The notes under the pieces are model-generated. The model had not been told where the DNA came from. It saw nothing but the letters and a program-made list of their open reading frames with translations, and ran no database searches. 64,000 nt of DNA, taken from NCBI RefSeq assembly GCF_024171865.1, contig NZ_JAMTCN010000011.1:1-64000 (forward strand), given 5' to 3'. This document shows positions 8,608 through 18,161 of the stretch, in pieces. This stretch comes from Prauserella aidingensis. GTDB lineage: Bacteria > Actinomycetota > Actinomycetes > Mycobacteriales > Pseudonocardiaceae. A program made the position numbers and the translations under genes. Position 1 is the stretch's first letter; each line of letters opens with the position of its first letter.

Positions 8608-9554
8608 TCTCGCTGCGGTATCACATCGTCTCGATCGCCGCGGCGTTCCTCGCGCTGGCGATCGGGGTCGTGCTCGGCTCGACCGCACTGAACGGGCCGT
8701 TGCTGTCCGGGCTGTCGGACGAGCGCGAGGACCTCGCCGGGCAGGTGAGCGACCTCGAGTCGCAGCGGAACTCGTTGCAGGCGCAGCTGTCCGACGCGGA
8801 CGCGTTCGCGGGCTCGGTGGGCGGCAGCGTGGTCGACGGGCTGCTCGACAAGCGGTCGGTCGTGTTCATCACCACCCCGGACGCGAGCTCGGCCGACCGG
8901 GACGCGCTGACCGAGCGTGTCGAACAGGCGGGTGCCGAGGTCACCGGCGAGGTGCAGCTGACGGAGGCGTTCACCGACCCCGGCCAGTCGGACCAGCTGC
9001 GCGAGATCGCCACCAGGCTGCAGCCGTCGGGCGCACAGTTCCCGACGGCGGGCGACCCGGGCACGCTCGCGGGCGCGCTCGCCGGGTCGGTGTTGCTGCT
9101 CGACGGCGAGAACGCGAAACCGCAGGCGTCCGGTGACGAACGTCAGGCGGCACTGTCCGGGCTGACCGACAGCGGGTTCGTCAACCCGAGCAAGGAGTCG
9201 GTCAAGCCCGCGCAGCTGGCCATCGTGCTCACCGGCGGTGCGGAGACCGGCGACGGCGCAGGCAACAAGGCGGCGACGATCGCGCGGTTCGCGGCCCAGC
9301 TCGACCGTTCCGGCGCGGGCGCCGTGCTGGCGGGCCGGGAGGGCTCGGCAGGAGGCGCCGGCGCTGTCGGTGTCGCGCGGGCGGACACGGCGGTGACCTC
9401 AGTTCTGTCCACGGTGGACAATGTCGCCTCGCACTCCGGCCGGATCGCCACGGTCCTGGCACTGCGTGAGCAGCTCGAAGGCGACACGGGCCGCTACGGC
9501 ACCGCGGGCAACGCCGAGGCGCCGGCACCGGGCGTCGACCGAGAGAGCCGCTGA
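8604..9554 (+). CDS. mctB: copper transporter family protein MctB/SteB (Rv1698-like)
   Basis: The GTG start overlaps the steA stop (GTGA). The 316-residue protein begins MISLRYHIVSIAAAFLALAI, one N-terminal membrane helix. A coiled coil follows (residues about 40-75, LAGQVSDLESQRNSLQAQLS), then an extracytoplasmic domain. This matches the MctB family, described in mycobacteria as an envelope protein affecting copper levels and in corynebacteria as SteB, the SteA partner. The coupling to steA favours the cell-separation role. The C-terminus is Gly/Ala-rich. Confidence 0.88.
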   Translation: MISLRYHIVSIAAAFLALAIGVVLGSTALNGPLLSGLSDEREDLAGQVSDLESQRNSLQAQLSDADAFAGSVGGSVVDGLLDKRSVVFITTPDASSADRDALTERVEQAGAEVTGEVQLTEAFTDPGQSDQLREIATRLQPSGAQFPTAGDPGTLAGALAGSVLLLDGENAKPQASGDERQAALSGLTDSGFVNPSKESVKPAQLAIVLTGGAETGDGAGNKAATIARFAAQLDRSGAGAVLAGREGSAGGAGAVGVARADTAVTSVLSTVDNVASHSGRIATVLALREQLEGDTGRYGTAGNAEAPAPGVDRESR

Positions 9555-9571
9555 CGGCGGAGGAGCCCGGC

Positions 9572-9606
9572 CAGCCCCGGTCGAGCATTCAGCCCCGGTC
9601 GAGCAT
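9572..9606. repeat. 18-bp direct duplication across the aroA stop codon
   Basis: The 17-mer CAGCCCCGGTCGAGCAT occurs at 9572-9588 and again at 9590-9606, giving a period of 18. The aroA stop codon (TGA on the minus strand, 9591-9589) sits at the join. The duplication encodes the last residues MLDRG twice, with only the first copy in the protein. Confidence 0.85.
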
Positions 9607-10923
9607 GGTGTGCCACGCGTCGACGAAACCGGGGAAGGTCTTGCCGACCGTGGCGGGGTTCTCCACCCCGATCCCGGGCACCCGCAGACCGAGCACCGCG
9701 CCGGCCATGACGAGCCGGTGGTCGTCGTAGGTGTGGAACATGCCGGCGTGCAGCGGCGCCGGGGTGATGACCAGCCCGTCGTCGGTCTCGGTGACGTCAC
9801 CGCCGAGCGCGGTCAGCTCGGTCGCGAGCGCGGCCAGCCGGTCGGTCTCGTGGCCGCGCAGGTGCGCCACACCCGAGATGCGTGACGGGCCGTCGGCGAA
9901 ACAGAGCATCGCCGCGACGACCGGCGTCAGCTCGCCGACCTCGTGCAGGTCGAGTTCGCGGCCGGCCAGCACGCCGTCACCGGTGACGCGGAGGAGGTCG
10001 GAGCCGTCGGCGGCGCGTTCGAACACGGCCTCACCGCCCAGTTCGGCGACGAGGCTGCGCAGCCAGTCACCCGGCTGGGTGGTCTCGCGCGGCCAGCCCG
10101 CGATGCGGACCGTGCCGCCGGCCACCAGCGGTGCCGCGACGAACGGTGCCGCGGTCGACAGGTCCGGCTCGACCGTGTACTCGGTGAGCGTCAGCGTCGC
10201 GGGCGGGACGTGCACCTCGCGGCCGCTGCGCTCGGGGGCCGCGCCGAAGCGGCGCAGCATGTCGAGGGTCATGGCGATGTGCGGCTCGCTGGGCACCGTG
10301 CCCACCAATCGCACCGTGACGCCGCGTTCGAACGCGGGAGCGGCGAGCAGCAAGGCCGACAGGAACTGGCTGGACGCCGACGAGTCGAGGTCGACCTCGC
10401 CGCCGGTCAGCCCGCCGTGGCCCCGGACGGTGAACGGCGGAGCGCCGGGCTCCCCACCGTCGTCCCGGATGTCCGCACCCAGCTCACGCAGTGCGCCTAG
10501 CAGCGGCGACAGCGGCCTGCGGCGGATCGCGGCGTCACCGTCGAAGTGGACGGTCCGCTCACCCAGCGCGGCCAGCGCCGGCGTGAACCGGGCCACCGTG
10601 CCCGCGTTACCGAGTGTCACGGCGGCGTCACCCGATCCGGGAGTGAGCGGGCTGACCCGCACCCCGTCGGACGTGTGCTCGGCGCCGGCGCCCAGTGCGG
10701 CCAGCGCGCCGAGCATCAGGCGTGCGTCCCGCGAATCGAGCGGTTCCCGCACCAGTGTCGCCCCGGTCGACAGGGCCGCGAGCACGTAGGCCCGGTTGGT
10801 GATGGACTTCGACCCGGGCACCCGCACCGTCGCGTCGAGCGTCCCGCCCGTCGCACGGCGTGCCGTCGGTGCGGTCCAGGGGGAGGCGGTGGTTGCGGCG
10901 TCTTCGGTGGACACGCCAGCCAC
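9589..10923 (-). CDS. aroA: 3-phosphoshikimate 1-carboxyvinyltransferase (EPSP synthase)
   Basis: AroA joins shikimate 3-phosphate and phosphoenolpyruvate in the aromatic amino acid pathway. The 444-residue product shows VPGSKSITNRAYVLAAL near residue 36 (substrate loop). It also has LGNAGTVARFTPALAALG, DGDAAIRRRPLSPL and DLDSSASSQFLSALLLAAPA. The family C-terminus has DDHRLVMAGAVLGLR. It is convergent with mctB and divergent from pyrG, with 76 bp between starts. In mycobacteria aroA lies elsewhere, so its place between mctB and pyrG is a local rearrangement of the conserved block. Confidence 0.95.
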   Translation of the reverse strand: MAGVSTEDAATTASPWTAPTARRATGGTLDATVRVPGSKSITNRAYVLAALSTGATLVREPLDSRDARLMLGALAALGAGAEHTSDGVRVSPLTPGSGDAAVTLGNAGTVARFTPALAALGERTVHFDGDAAIRRRPLSPLLGALRELGADIRDDGGEPGAPPFTVRGHGGLTGGEVDLDSSASSQFLSALLLAAPAFERGVTVRLVGTVPSEPHIAMTLDMLRRFGAAPERSGREVHVPPATLTLTEYTVEPDLSTAAPFVAAPLVAGGTVRIAGWPRETTQPGDWLRSLVAELGGEAVFERAADGSDLLRVTGDGVLAGRELDLHEVGELTPVVAAMLCFADGPSRISGVAHLRGHETDRLAALATELTALGGDVTETDDGLVITPAPLHAGMFHTYDDHRLVMAGAVLGLRVPGIGVENPATVGKTFPGFVDAWHTMLDRG

Positions 10924-10999
10924 TGTCGCACGAGCGGCGCCACGCGGCGCGTGAGGCGCCTGCGCACGAATCCGTGAGTGTGAGTTAAGGTGGAAGCCC

Positions 11000-12697
11000 G
11001 TGGGACTTCAGCCGCGGACAACCAAGTACGTCTTCGTCACGGGAGGCGTCGCCTCCTCGCTCGGCAAGGGGCTTACCGCCTCCAGCCTGGGCCAGCTTCT
11101 CACCGCTCGTGGACTCCGCGTCACGATGCAGAAGCTGGATCCGTATCTCAACGTCGACCCGGGAACGATGAACCCGTTCCAGCACGGTGAGGTGTTCGTC
11201 ACCGAGGACGGCGCCGAGACCGATCTGGACATCGGGCACTACGAGCGCTTCCTCGACCGGGATCTCTCCGGTTCTGCCAACGTGACCACCGGGCAGGTGT
11301 ACTCGTCGGTGATCGCCAAGGAGCGGCGCGGCGAGTACCTCGGCGACACGGTGCAGGTCATTCCGCACATCACGGACGAGATCAAGGCGCGCATCATGGC
11401 CGTCGCGGACGGTGACGGCAGTGGCAAGCGCCCCGACGTCGTCATCACCGAGGTCGGCGGCACCGTGGGTGACATCGAGTCGTTGCCGTTCCTCGAGGCG
11501 TGCCGTCAGGTGCGCCACGACGTGGGCCGCGACAACTGCTTCTTCCTGCACGTCTCGCTGGTGCCGTACCTGGCGCCGTCCGGCGAGCTCAAGACGAAGC
11601 CGACGCAGCACTCGGTGGCCGCGCTGCGCAACATCGGCATCCAGCCGGACGCGCTGGTGTGCCGCGCCGACCGCGAGCTGTCCGACGAGGTGAAGAACAA
11701 GATCGGCCTCATGTCCGACGTGGACAGCGAGGCCGTCATCGCCTGCCCGGACGCGCCGTCGATCTACGACATCCCGAAGGTGCTGCACTCCGAGGCCCTC
11801 GACGCCTACGTCGTGCGCAGGCTCGGCCTGCCCTTCCGCGACGTCGACTGGACGGTGTGGGGCGACCTGCTCGAGCGCGTGCACAACCCGAACGAGACGG
11901 TCCGGGTCGCGCTGGTCGGCAAGTACATCGACCTGCCCGACGCCTACCTGTCGGTGACCGAGGCGCTGCGTGCGGGCGGATTCGCCCACCACGCCAAGGT
12001 GAAGATCGTCTGGGTGGCCTCGGACGACCTGCTGACCGAGTCCGGTGCGGCCGCTGCGTTGTCCGATGTGGATGGCGTGTTGATTCCCGGCGGATTCGGC
12101 ATCCGCGGTATCGAGGGCAAGATCGGCGCTATCAAGTTCGCGCGTGAGCGCAAGATCCCGGTGCTGGGGCTGTGCCTCGGGCTGCAGTGCATGGTCGTCG
12201 AGACGGCCCGCAACCTCGCGGGCATCGACGGCGCCGACTCGTCCGAGTTCGACCCGGCGGCCGCCCACCGGGTGATCTCCACGATGGCCGACCAGAAGCA
12301 GGTCGTCGCGGGGGAGAAGGACATGGGTGGCACCATGCGGCTCGGCGCCTACCCGGCGACGTTGCGGGCCGGATCGCAGGTCGCCGCCGCCTACGGCGAG
12401 ACCGAGATCTCCGAGCGGCACCGCCACCGCTACGAGGTCAACAACGCCTACCGCGACCGGTTGGCCGAGGCGGGCCTGGTGTTCTCCGGCACCTCGCCCG
12501 ACGACCGGCTCGTCGAGTTCGTGGAGCTGCCCGCCGAACAGCATCCGTTCTTCGTCGCCACGCAGGCGCACCCGGAGCTCAAGAGCAGGCCGACCCGCCC
12601 GCACCCGCTGTTCAGCGCGTTCGTCAAGGCCGCCGTCGAGTACCACACGGCCGAGCGGCTGCCGGTCGAGCTGCCGGAATCGGCGGGTGCGCGGTGA
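11000..12697 (+). CDS. pyrG: CTP synthase
   Basis: PyrG aminates UTP to CTP using glutamine. The 565-residue protein has the synthetase domain ([20 protein letters not shown] near residue 12, and [20 protein letters not shown]). The class I amidotransferase domain follows, with nucleophile Cys in [13 protein letters not shown] and the His/Glu of [11 protein letters not shown]. The GTG at 11000 has AAGGTGG seven bases upstream. The stop overlaps the next gene by four bases. Confidence 0.97.
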   Translation: MGLQPRTTKYVFVTGGVASSLGKGLTASSLGQLLTARGLRVTMQKLDPYLNVDPGTMNPFQHGEVFVTEDGAETDLDIGHYERFLDRDLSGSANVTTGQVYSSVIAKERRGEYLGDTVQVIPHITDEIKARIMAVADGDGSGKRPDVVITEVGGTVGDIESLPFLEACRQVRHDVGRDNCFFLHVSLVPYLAPSGELKTKPTQHSVAALRNIGIQPDALVCRADRELSDEVKNKIGLMSDVDSEAVIACPDAPSIYDIPKVLHSEALDAYVVRRLGLPFRDVDWTVWGDLLERVHNPNETVRVALVGKYIDLPDAYLSVTEALRAGGFAHHAKVKIVWVASDDLLTESGAAAALSDVDGVLIPGGFGIRGIEGKIGAIKFARERKIPVLGLCLGLQCMVVETARNLAGIDGADSSEFDPAAAHRVISTMADQKQVVAGEKDMGGTMRLGAYPATLRAGSQVAAAYGETEISERHRHRYEVNNAYRDRLAEAGLVFSGTSPDDRLVEFVELPAEQHPFFVATQAHPELKSRPTRPHPLFSAFVKAAVEYHTAERLPVELPESAGAR

Positions 12698-13329
12698 CCG
12701 AGCCGGGAACGCACGAGTTCGACGTGGTGTCCACGCGGGACATCCACATCGGACGGGTCGTGGGACTGCGCGTGGACGAGGTGGCCATGCCGGGCGGTGC
12801 GACGGCGCGGCGCGAGGTCGTGGAGCACCTCGGCGCCGTGGCCGTCTGTGCCGTCGACGACGACGGCGGCGTGACGCTCATCCATCAGTACCGGCATCCG
12901 GTGCAGGACCGGTTGTGGGAGCTGCCCGCGGGGCTGCTCGACGTCGACGGCGAGGATCCCGTGGACACCGCGGCCCGGGAGCTCGTCGAGGAGGCCGGGC
13001 TGGCGGCGGCGCGCTGGGACACGCTCGTGGAGGTGGCCGCCTCGCCCGGTTTCACCGACGAGGTCGTGCGGGTCTACCTGGCGCGTGAGCTGCGGGCGGT
13101 GGAGCGGCAGGCCCACGGGGACGAGGAGGCCGACCTGACGATCACGACCGTCCCCCTGGACGACGCGGTCGGGATGGTCCTGGCGGGCGAGATCGTCAAC
13201 GGGGCCAGCGTCGGGGGCATCCTCGCGGCGCACGCCGTCGTCACCGGGCAGCGCTCCCCGCGTGGACCGCACGCCCCGTGGCGGCACCGGCCGATGACGT
13301 TCGCCGAACGGGTCCGCGACGCGACCTGA
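12694..13329 (+). CDS. NUDIX hydrolase, ADP-ribose pyrophosphatase type (Rv1700-like)
   Basis: The 211-residue product starts at a GTG overlapping the pyrG stop. The Nudix box reads [24 protein letters not shown], slightly relaxed at its first Gly but with the RELxEEAG core intact. The following [21 protein letters not shown] is typical of ADP-ribose diphosphatases. M. tuberculosis Rv1700 in the same position is an ADP-ribose pyrophosphatase, so hydrolysis of ADP-ribose to AMP and ribose 5-phosphate is the likely reaction. Confidence 0.88.
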   Translation: MTEPGTHEFDVVSTRDIHIGRVVGLRVDEVAMPGGATARREVVEHLGAVAVCAVDDDGGVTLIHQYRHPVQDRLWELPAGLLDVDGEDPVDTAARELVEEAGLAAARWDTLVEVAASPGFTDEVVRVYLARELRAVERQAHGDEEADLTITTVPLDDAVGMVLAGEIVNGASVGGILAAHAVVTGQRSPRGPHAPWRHRPMTFAERVRDAT

Positions 13330-13406
13330 CGTCCCACGGCGCCCGAGTGCGCCCGCTGTCTGCGCGCTGCGCCCGCATCGCGGGCGGATCCGTCTACAGT
13401 GTCCGC

Positions 13407-14339
13407 GTGGCACGCGCGCGAGGGTCCGTGGAACACGTGGTGGCGACCTATCTCGACCATCTCGCGGTGGAGCGCGGCACGTCGAAGAACACTCTCGACG
13501 GGTACGCCCGTGACCTGCGCCGCTACGTGGCGTTCCTGGAGGGGAACGGCATCACCGATCCGGCGGCCGTGGAGCCGCGGCACGTCGCCGAGTTCGGTGC
13601 CGTGCTGCGGGAGGGCGACGACGAGCATCGCCCGCTCGCGGCCTCGTCGGCGGCCAGGGCGCTCGTCGCGGTGCGGGGGTTGCACAAGTTCGCCAGCGCC
13701 GACGGCATCACCGACCACGACCCGGCCCGCGACGTGCATCCGCCCGCACCGGCCCGGCGACTGCCGAAGGCACTACCGGTCGACGACGTGCTGCGGCTGC
13801 TCGCGACCCCCGCGCCGGACGGCGAACGCCCGTTGCGGGACCGGGCACTGCTCGAACTGCTGTACTCCACCGGCGCGCGGATCTCCGAAGCGGTCGGTCT
13901 CGACGTCGACGACATCGACACCACCGAGCGCACCGTCCTGCTCGACGGCAAGGGCGGCCGCCAACGGCTCGTGCCGATCGGCAGACCCGCGCTCGAAGCG
14001 CTCGACGCCTACCTCGTCCGCGCCCGTCCGGTGCTGGCCCGGTCGGGCAGGGGCACGGCCGCCGTGTTCCTGAACGCGCGGGGAGGCAGGCTGTCGCGGC
14101 AGAGCGCATGGCACGTGCTCAAGACCGCCGCCGAGCGGGCGGGCATCACCGCGACGGTGTCGCCGCACACGCTGCGCCACTCGTTCGCCACCCACCTCAT
14201 CGAAGGCGGTGCCGACGTACGGGTGGTGCAGGAGCTGCTCGGGCACGCGTCCGTCTCGACCACACAGGTCTACACGCTCGTCACGGTCACCACGCTCCGC
14301 GAGGTGTACGCGACGGCGCACCCGCGCGCGCTCCACTGA
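13407..14339 (+). CDS. xerD: site-specific tyrosine recombinase XerD
   Basis: XerD resolves chromosome dimers at dif with XerC. The 310-residue protein starts at a GTG ([19 protein letters not shown]). Residues 1-95 form the SAM-like core-binding domain. The catalytic set is visible: Arg in [13 protein letters not shown], Lys in [19 protein letters not shown] (His and Arg), [12 protein letters not shown] (His and the Tyr nucleophile). The family C-terminus [12 protein letters not shown] is present. Length and position match Rv1701. There is no sign of an integrated element. Confidence 0.93.
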   Translation: MARARGSVEHVVATYLDHLAVERGTSKNTLDGYARDLRRYVAFLEGNGITDPAAVEPRHVAEFGAVLREGDDEHRPLAASSAARALVAVRGLHKFASADGITDHDPARDVHPPAPARRLPKALPVDDVLRLLATPAPDGERPLRDRALLELLYSTGARISEAVGLDVDDIDTTERTVLLDGKGGRQRLVPIGRPALEALDAYLVRARPVLARSGRGTAAVFLNARGGRLSRQSAWHVLKTAAERAGITATVSPHTLRHSFATHLIEGGADVRVVQELLGHASVSTTQVYTLVTVTTLREVYATAHPRALH

Positions 14340-14570
14340 CCCAGCCGGCTGCCTGCCCGCCACGGTCCCGCGGCCCGCCACGTGCTCGCCGGCCCGCCAC
14401 GTGCGATCCGGTCGGTCGTCCGCCCACGCCCGGGTCCTCCCGTGGCCGGGCCCGGCACCGGTGCGACGTGCGGCGACAATCCGCTCGCCACGCGGCGAGC
14501 CTCTTTGCCGCTATGTCTACACCGCGAATAGGCTGACGGCGTTCTTGCCCCAAGGAGGAGCTTCCGCCCT
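14340..14570. other. intergenic region before parA
   Basis: These 231 bases separate xerD from parA. CGGCCCGCCACGTG occurs twice in near-identical form (GCGGCCCGCCACGTGC and CCGGCCCGCCACGTGC, 14370-14404). A possible -10 (TAGGCT, 14530-14535) and a ribosome site AAGGAGG at 14552-14558 precede the ATG. No confident -35 and no small gene were seen. Confidence 0.5.
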
Positions 14571-15614
14571 ATGTCGACCTCCCAGCAGCCGCGCTCCCAG
14601 TCCGGCGGCCCGACCGCCGAGGGCAGCGGCGCGACCGCAGACGCCACGTCCGACCACGCAGCCGCCCCGGGCTACTCCGGCGCGGCCGCGGCCGACACGG
14701 CACCCGCTGCGGCCGGCGAGGACCAGACCGGCGAGAACCAGACCGGTGGGCAGCAGACCGGTGGGCAGCAGGCCGAGGACGAGGTGAAACTCGGCCCGAC
14801 CGGCAGGCCGCTGAGGGAGATCCCCGAGCCCCCGGAGCTGCACAGTCACGGCCCGGCCACGGTGCTGGCGATGTGCAACCAGAAGGGTGGCGTGGGCAAA
14901 ACCACGTCGACGATCAACCTCGGCGCGGCGCTGGCCGAGTACGGCAGGCGGGTCCTGCTCGTCGACTTCGACCCGCAGGGTGCGCTGTCGGTTGGTCTCG
15001 GCGTGCAGCCGCACGAGCTCGAACAGAGCGTCTACAACGTGATCATGGAGCGGTCGCTGCCGGTCGGCAGCGTCATCCGCAACACGAAACTCGACGGCAT
15101 CGACCTGCTGCCGAGCAACATCGACCTGTCGGCGGCCGAGGTGCAGCTGGTCGCCGAGGTCGGGCGTGAGCACACGCTACTGAGGGTGCTGCATCCGGTG
15201 ATGAAGCAGTACGACTATGTTCTTGTCGACTGCCAGCCGTCGCTGGGACTGCTCACCGTCAACGCGCTCACCGCGTCCGACGGCGTGATCATCCCGCTGG
15301 AGTGCGAGTTCTTCAGTCTGCGGGGCGTGGCGTTGCTGATCGACACCATCGATAAGGTGCGCGAACGGCTCAACCCCAAACTGGACATCACCGGCATTCT
15401 CGCCACGATGTTCGACCCGAGGACGTTGCATTCGAAGGAGGTCATGGCGCGCGTGGTGGAGGCATTCGGCGACACCGTGTTCGACACGGTCATCAACCGC
15501 ACCGTGCGGTTCCCGGAGACCACTGTGGCCGGTGAACCGATCACCAAGTGGGCTCCTCGCTCGGCGGGCGCGGCGGCGTACCGGCAGTTGGCGCGTGAGG
15601 TGATCGGCCGGTGA
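14571..15614 (+). CDS. ParA family ATPase (Rv1708-like) next to the condensin genes
   Basis: The 347-residue protein begins with about 75 residues rich in Gly, Thr, Gln and Ala (including two GGQQTGG-type repeats). The ATPase core follows with a deviant Walker A, MCNQKGGVGKTTSTINLG. Switch elements are LLVDFDPQGALSVGLGV and VLVDCQPSLGLLTVNAL. ParA proteins move DNA or protein cargo. This is not the oriC-linked parA because it lies with scpA and scpB. It overlaps the next gene by four bases. Confidence 0.88.
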   Translation: MSTSQQPRSQSGGPTAEGSGATADATSDHAAAPGYSGAAAADTAPAAAGEDQTGENQTGGQQTGGQQAEDEVKLGPTGRPLREIPEPPELHSHGPATVLAMCNQKGGVGKTTSTINLGAALAEYGRRVLLVDFDPQGALSVGLGVQPHELEQSVYNVIMERSLPVGSVIRNTKLDGIDLLPSNIDLSAAEVQLVAEVGREHTLLRVLHPVMKQYDYVLVDCQPSLGLLTVNALTASDGVIIPLECEFFSLRGVALLIDTIDKVRERLNPKLDITGILATMFDPRTLHSKEVMARVVEAFGDTVFDTVINRTVRFPETTVAGEPITKWAPRSAGAAAYRQLAREVIGR

Positions 15615-16180
15615 GCAGGCGAGCATCCCTGCCCGGAGCGTCCGAACTGTTCCGCCGCACCAGCAACCCCGTGTTCGGGGACGGCGCCGTGACACCCGCA
15701 GCTCCGCCCGCGCCCGCGGCGGCTCCGGACGCCGAATCGGTGGAGACGTCCGCGGCTGACGCCCCTGCCGGGGCCGCCGACGAGACGTCCGCCGCGCCGG
15801 AGACTGCCGCCGTGACGGAGACGTCCGCGGACGGGGCGGCCGAGGAGGCGGAGTCCCCTCGGAAGCAGACGGCGTCGACGACCGCTGCGAAGCCCGCGTC
15901 GGCGGGTTCGGCCGGCCTGGCGAAAGCGGGCCGCCGCGGTTCGGGCAGGCAGAAGCACGACGCGAAGATCACGGTGTACCTGTCCGGTGACGAGCTGGTC
16001 GCGATGGAGCAGGCCCGGTTGGCGCTGCGCGCGTCGCACGACCTCGCGGTGGACCGCGGGCGCATCGTGCGGGAGGCCGTCGCCGTGCTGCTGGCCGACT
16101 TCGAGGCCGGCGGCGAGGACTCGGTGCTCGTCACGCGGCTGCGCGACGGCGACCTCGACGACCAGGAAGCCACGAACTGA
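15611..16180 (+). CDS. small protein with a C-terminal helix-rich, possibly ribbon-helix-helix, domain; putative ParA partner
   Basis: The GTG start overlaps the parA stop (GTGA) and the gene's stop shares one base with the scpA start, so it is locked into the parA-scpAB operon. Of 189 residues, 1-115 are Ala/Pro/Thr/Glu-rich and probably disordered. Residues 116-175 are ordered: KHDAKITVYLSGDELVAMEQ, then a helix and DRGRIVREAVAVLLADF. The strand-helix-helix pattern resembles ribbon-helix-helix proteins. ParA systems often pair with such a small DNA-binding protein, so a centromere-binding or adaptor role is plausible. I do not recognise a named family. Confidence 0.8.
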   Translation: MSRRASLPGASELFRRTSNPVFGDGAVTPAAPPAPAAAPDAESVETSAADAPAGAADETSAAPETAAVTETSADGAAEEAESPRKQTASTTAAKPASAGSAGLAKAGRRGSGRQKHDAKITVYLSGDELVAMEQARLALRASHDLAVDRGRIVREAVAVLLADFEAGGEDSVLVTRLRDGDLDDQEATN

Positions 16181-17205
16181 TGAACCACGGGGCGCAGCCC
16201 CAGCCGGACGCCGACGACACACCGACCGACGCGACCACCGCCGACCCCGTCCCCGCCGGCGGTGCCGAGGCGCTCGACGACGTGGCCGGGAAGCCCGCTT
16301 CGGGCGACTCCGGGGAGACGGCTGCGAGCGACGGGGCCGGGACGAGCGGGCACGGCGACGAGAGTGGTGCCGACGCCGGTCACGGCGAGACGGCGGACGG
16401 CACGCCTCGGTTCCAGGTGCGGCTGCAGAACTTCGAGGGCCCGTTCGACCTGCTGCTGCAGCTGATCTCGCAGCACCAGCTGGACGTCACCGAGGTCGCG
16501 CTGCACCAGGTCACCGACGACTTCATCGCCCACACCCGGTCGCTCGGCGAGGAATGGAACCTCGACGAGACCACCGAGTTCCTCGTCGTCGCGGCGACGC
16601 TGCTCGACCTGAAGGCCGCGCGGCTGCTGCCGTCCGCGGAGGTCGAGGACGAGGACGACCTGGCACTGCTGGAGGCGCGGGACCTGCTGTTCGCGCGAGT
16701 GTTGCAGTATCGCGCCTACAAGCAGGTCGCGGCGCTCTTCGGCGAGCTAGAGGCCGGTGCGCTCCGGCGGTATCCACGGTCGGTCAGCCTGGAGGAGCGC
16801 TATCTCGGACTGCTGCCCGAGGTGATGCTCGGCGTCACGCCGGACCGGTTCGCCGACATCGCGCTCGGCGTGTTCCGGCCCAAACCCACGCCCGAGGTGT
16901 CGCTCGACCACCTGCACATGGGCAAGGTGTCGGTGCGCGAACACGCGGCCGTGCTGCGCGTGCGGCTCGCGGAACAGGGGGCGGGCACGTTCCGCGAGCT
17001 CGTCGTCGACTGCGAGCACACCCTCGAAGTGGTCGCACGGTTCCTGGCGTTGCTCGAGCTGTACCGGGAGAAGTCGGTGAACCTCGAACAGGAGGAGGCA
17101 CTGGGCGAGCTGCACGTGAGCTGGACGGGCGGTTCGCTCGAGGAGGCCACGGCCCGGGCCGAAGCCGACCGGGCCGCCGACACGGACGACGAGGAGTACG
17201 GGTGA
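16180..17205 (+). CDS. scpA: segregation and condensation protein A
   Basis: ScpA is the kleisin of the SMC-ScpAB condensin. The 341-residue product has about 65 disordered acidic residues. The kleisin N-domain follows, FQVRLQNFEGPFDLLLQLIS and ALHQVTDDFIAHTRSL. The C-terminal winged-helix part contains SVREHAAVLRVRLAEQ and FLALLELYREKSVNLEQ. The ATG shares one base with the preceding stop, and the stop overlaps scpB by four. Confidence 0.95.
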   Translation: MNHGAQPQPDADDTPTDATTADPVPAGGAEALDDVAGKPASGDSGETAASDGAGTSGHGDESGADAGHGETADGTPRFQVRLQNFEGPFDLLLQLISQHQLDVTEVALHQVTDDFIAHTRSLGEEWNLDETTEFLVVAATLLDLKAARLLPSAEVEDEDDLALLEARDLLFARVLQYRAYKQVAALFGELEAGALRRYPRSVSLEERYLGLLPEVMLGVTPDRFADIALGVFRPKPTPEVSLDHLHMGKVSVREHAAVLRVRLAEQGAGTFRELVVDCEHTLEVVARFLALLELYREKSVNLEQEEALGELHVSWTGGSLEEATARAEADRAADTDDEEYG

Positions 17206-18161
17206 GCGAGCCACACGACATCGATGCGTACGTCGGTGCCGATCCCGGCGCCGACGCCGTCACCACCGACAGCGGCACCACCGACAGCGGCACCGACGCC
17301 GTCGCCGCCGACGGGGTCGCGCCGGACAGCGCCGCGGCCGACGACTCCGAGCCGGACGCCGCCGTGACCGACGCCGTCACCACCGGCAGCGCCGCCACCG
17401 ACAGCGCCACCACCGACAGCGGTGTGGCTGACAGCACCGGCGGTGATGTTCCCGACCTCGACGGCGACGCGCCCGACGGCGAGACAGGCGGTGGCGACGC
17501 AGCCGGCGGTGAGGCGTCCGTCGGCGGGGAGCCCGAGGGAGAGGCGGCCGGGGACGCAGCGCCCGACGGCGAGGACACGAGCCTCACGGCGGTGGCGCAG
17601 GACCGGGAGCTGCCGGACGTGTCCGAGTACGACACGCTGGTGTCCGCGCTGGAGTCGATGCTGCTGGTGGTCGACGCGCCGGTCGGGGAGGAGACCCTGG
17701 CCGGCGCGCTGGAGCAGCCCGTCGACCGGGTCACCGAGACGTTGCGCACGATGGCCGAGGACTACACCGACCGTGGCAGCGGGTTCGACCTGCGCCGGTC
17801 GGCGGAAGGCTGGCGGTTCTACACGCGTAGCACCTACGCCCCGTTCGTGGAGAAGCTGCTGCTCGACGGGCAGCGGTCGAAGCTCACGCGGGCGGCGCTC
17901 GAAACGCTCGCGGTCATCGCCTACCGGCAGCCGGTCACGCGCTCGAGGGTCGCGGCGGTACGCGGTGTGAACGTCGACGGCGTGATCCGTACGCTCGTAC
18001 AGCGCGGTCTCATCGAGGAGAGCGGCGCCGACGGCGAGTCCGGCGGCACGCTCTACGTGACGACCGAGCTGTTCCTGGAGCGGTTGGGCCTTGAGTCGTT
18101 GAACGACCTGCCGCCCATCGCACCCTTGCTACCCGAGGTGGATTCGATCGATGACATCTAG
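17202..18161 (+). CDS. scpB: segregation and condensation protein B with a long acidic N-terminal repeat region
   Basis: ScpB binds ScpA through two winged-helix domains. The conserved part begins near residue 145 (DTLVSALESMLLVVDAPVG) and includes LTRAALETLAVIAYRQPVTR and VNVDGVIRTLVQRGLIEE. Residues 1-140 are an unusual low-complexity Asp/Thr/Ser/Gly/Ala segment with repeats such as TTDSGTTDSGTD and TDSATTDSGV, giving a strongly negative tail. The GTG start overlaps scpA and the 3' end overlaps rluB by 11 bases. Confidence 0.94.
   Translation: MSEPHDIDAYVGADPGADAVTTDSGTTDSGTDAVAADGVAPDSAAADDSEPDAAVTDAVTTGSAATDSATTDSGVADSTGGDVPDLDGDAPDGETGGGDAAGGEASVGGEPEGEAAGDAAPDGEDTSLTAVAQDRELPDVSEYDTLVSALESMLLVVDAPVGEETLAGALEQPVDRVTETLRTMAEDYTDRGSGFDLRRSAEGWRFYTRSTYAPFVEKLLLDGQRSKLTRAALETLAVIAYRQPVTRSRVAAVRGVNVDGVIRTLVQRGLIEESGADGESGGTLYVTTELFLERLGLESLNDLPPIAPLLPEVDSIDDI

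Noticed and set aside
9572-9606. The direct repeat as an attachment site or transposon footprint
   Set aside because: The copies are tandem with one base between them and nothing is inserted; replication slippage explains it.
13407-14339. The tyrosine recombinase as an integrase of a mobile element
   Set aside because: Length, N-terminus and conserved place after the NUDIX gene identify it as XerD; no att repeats or phage genes are nearby.
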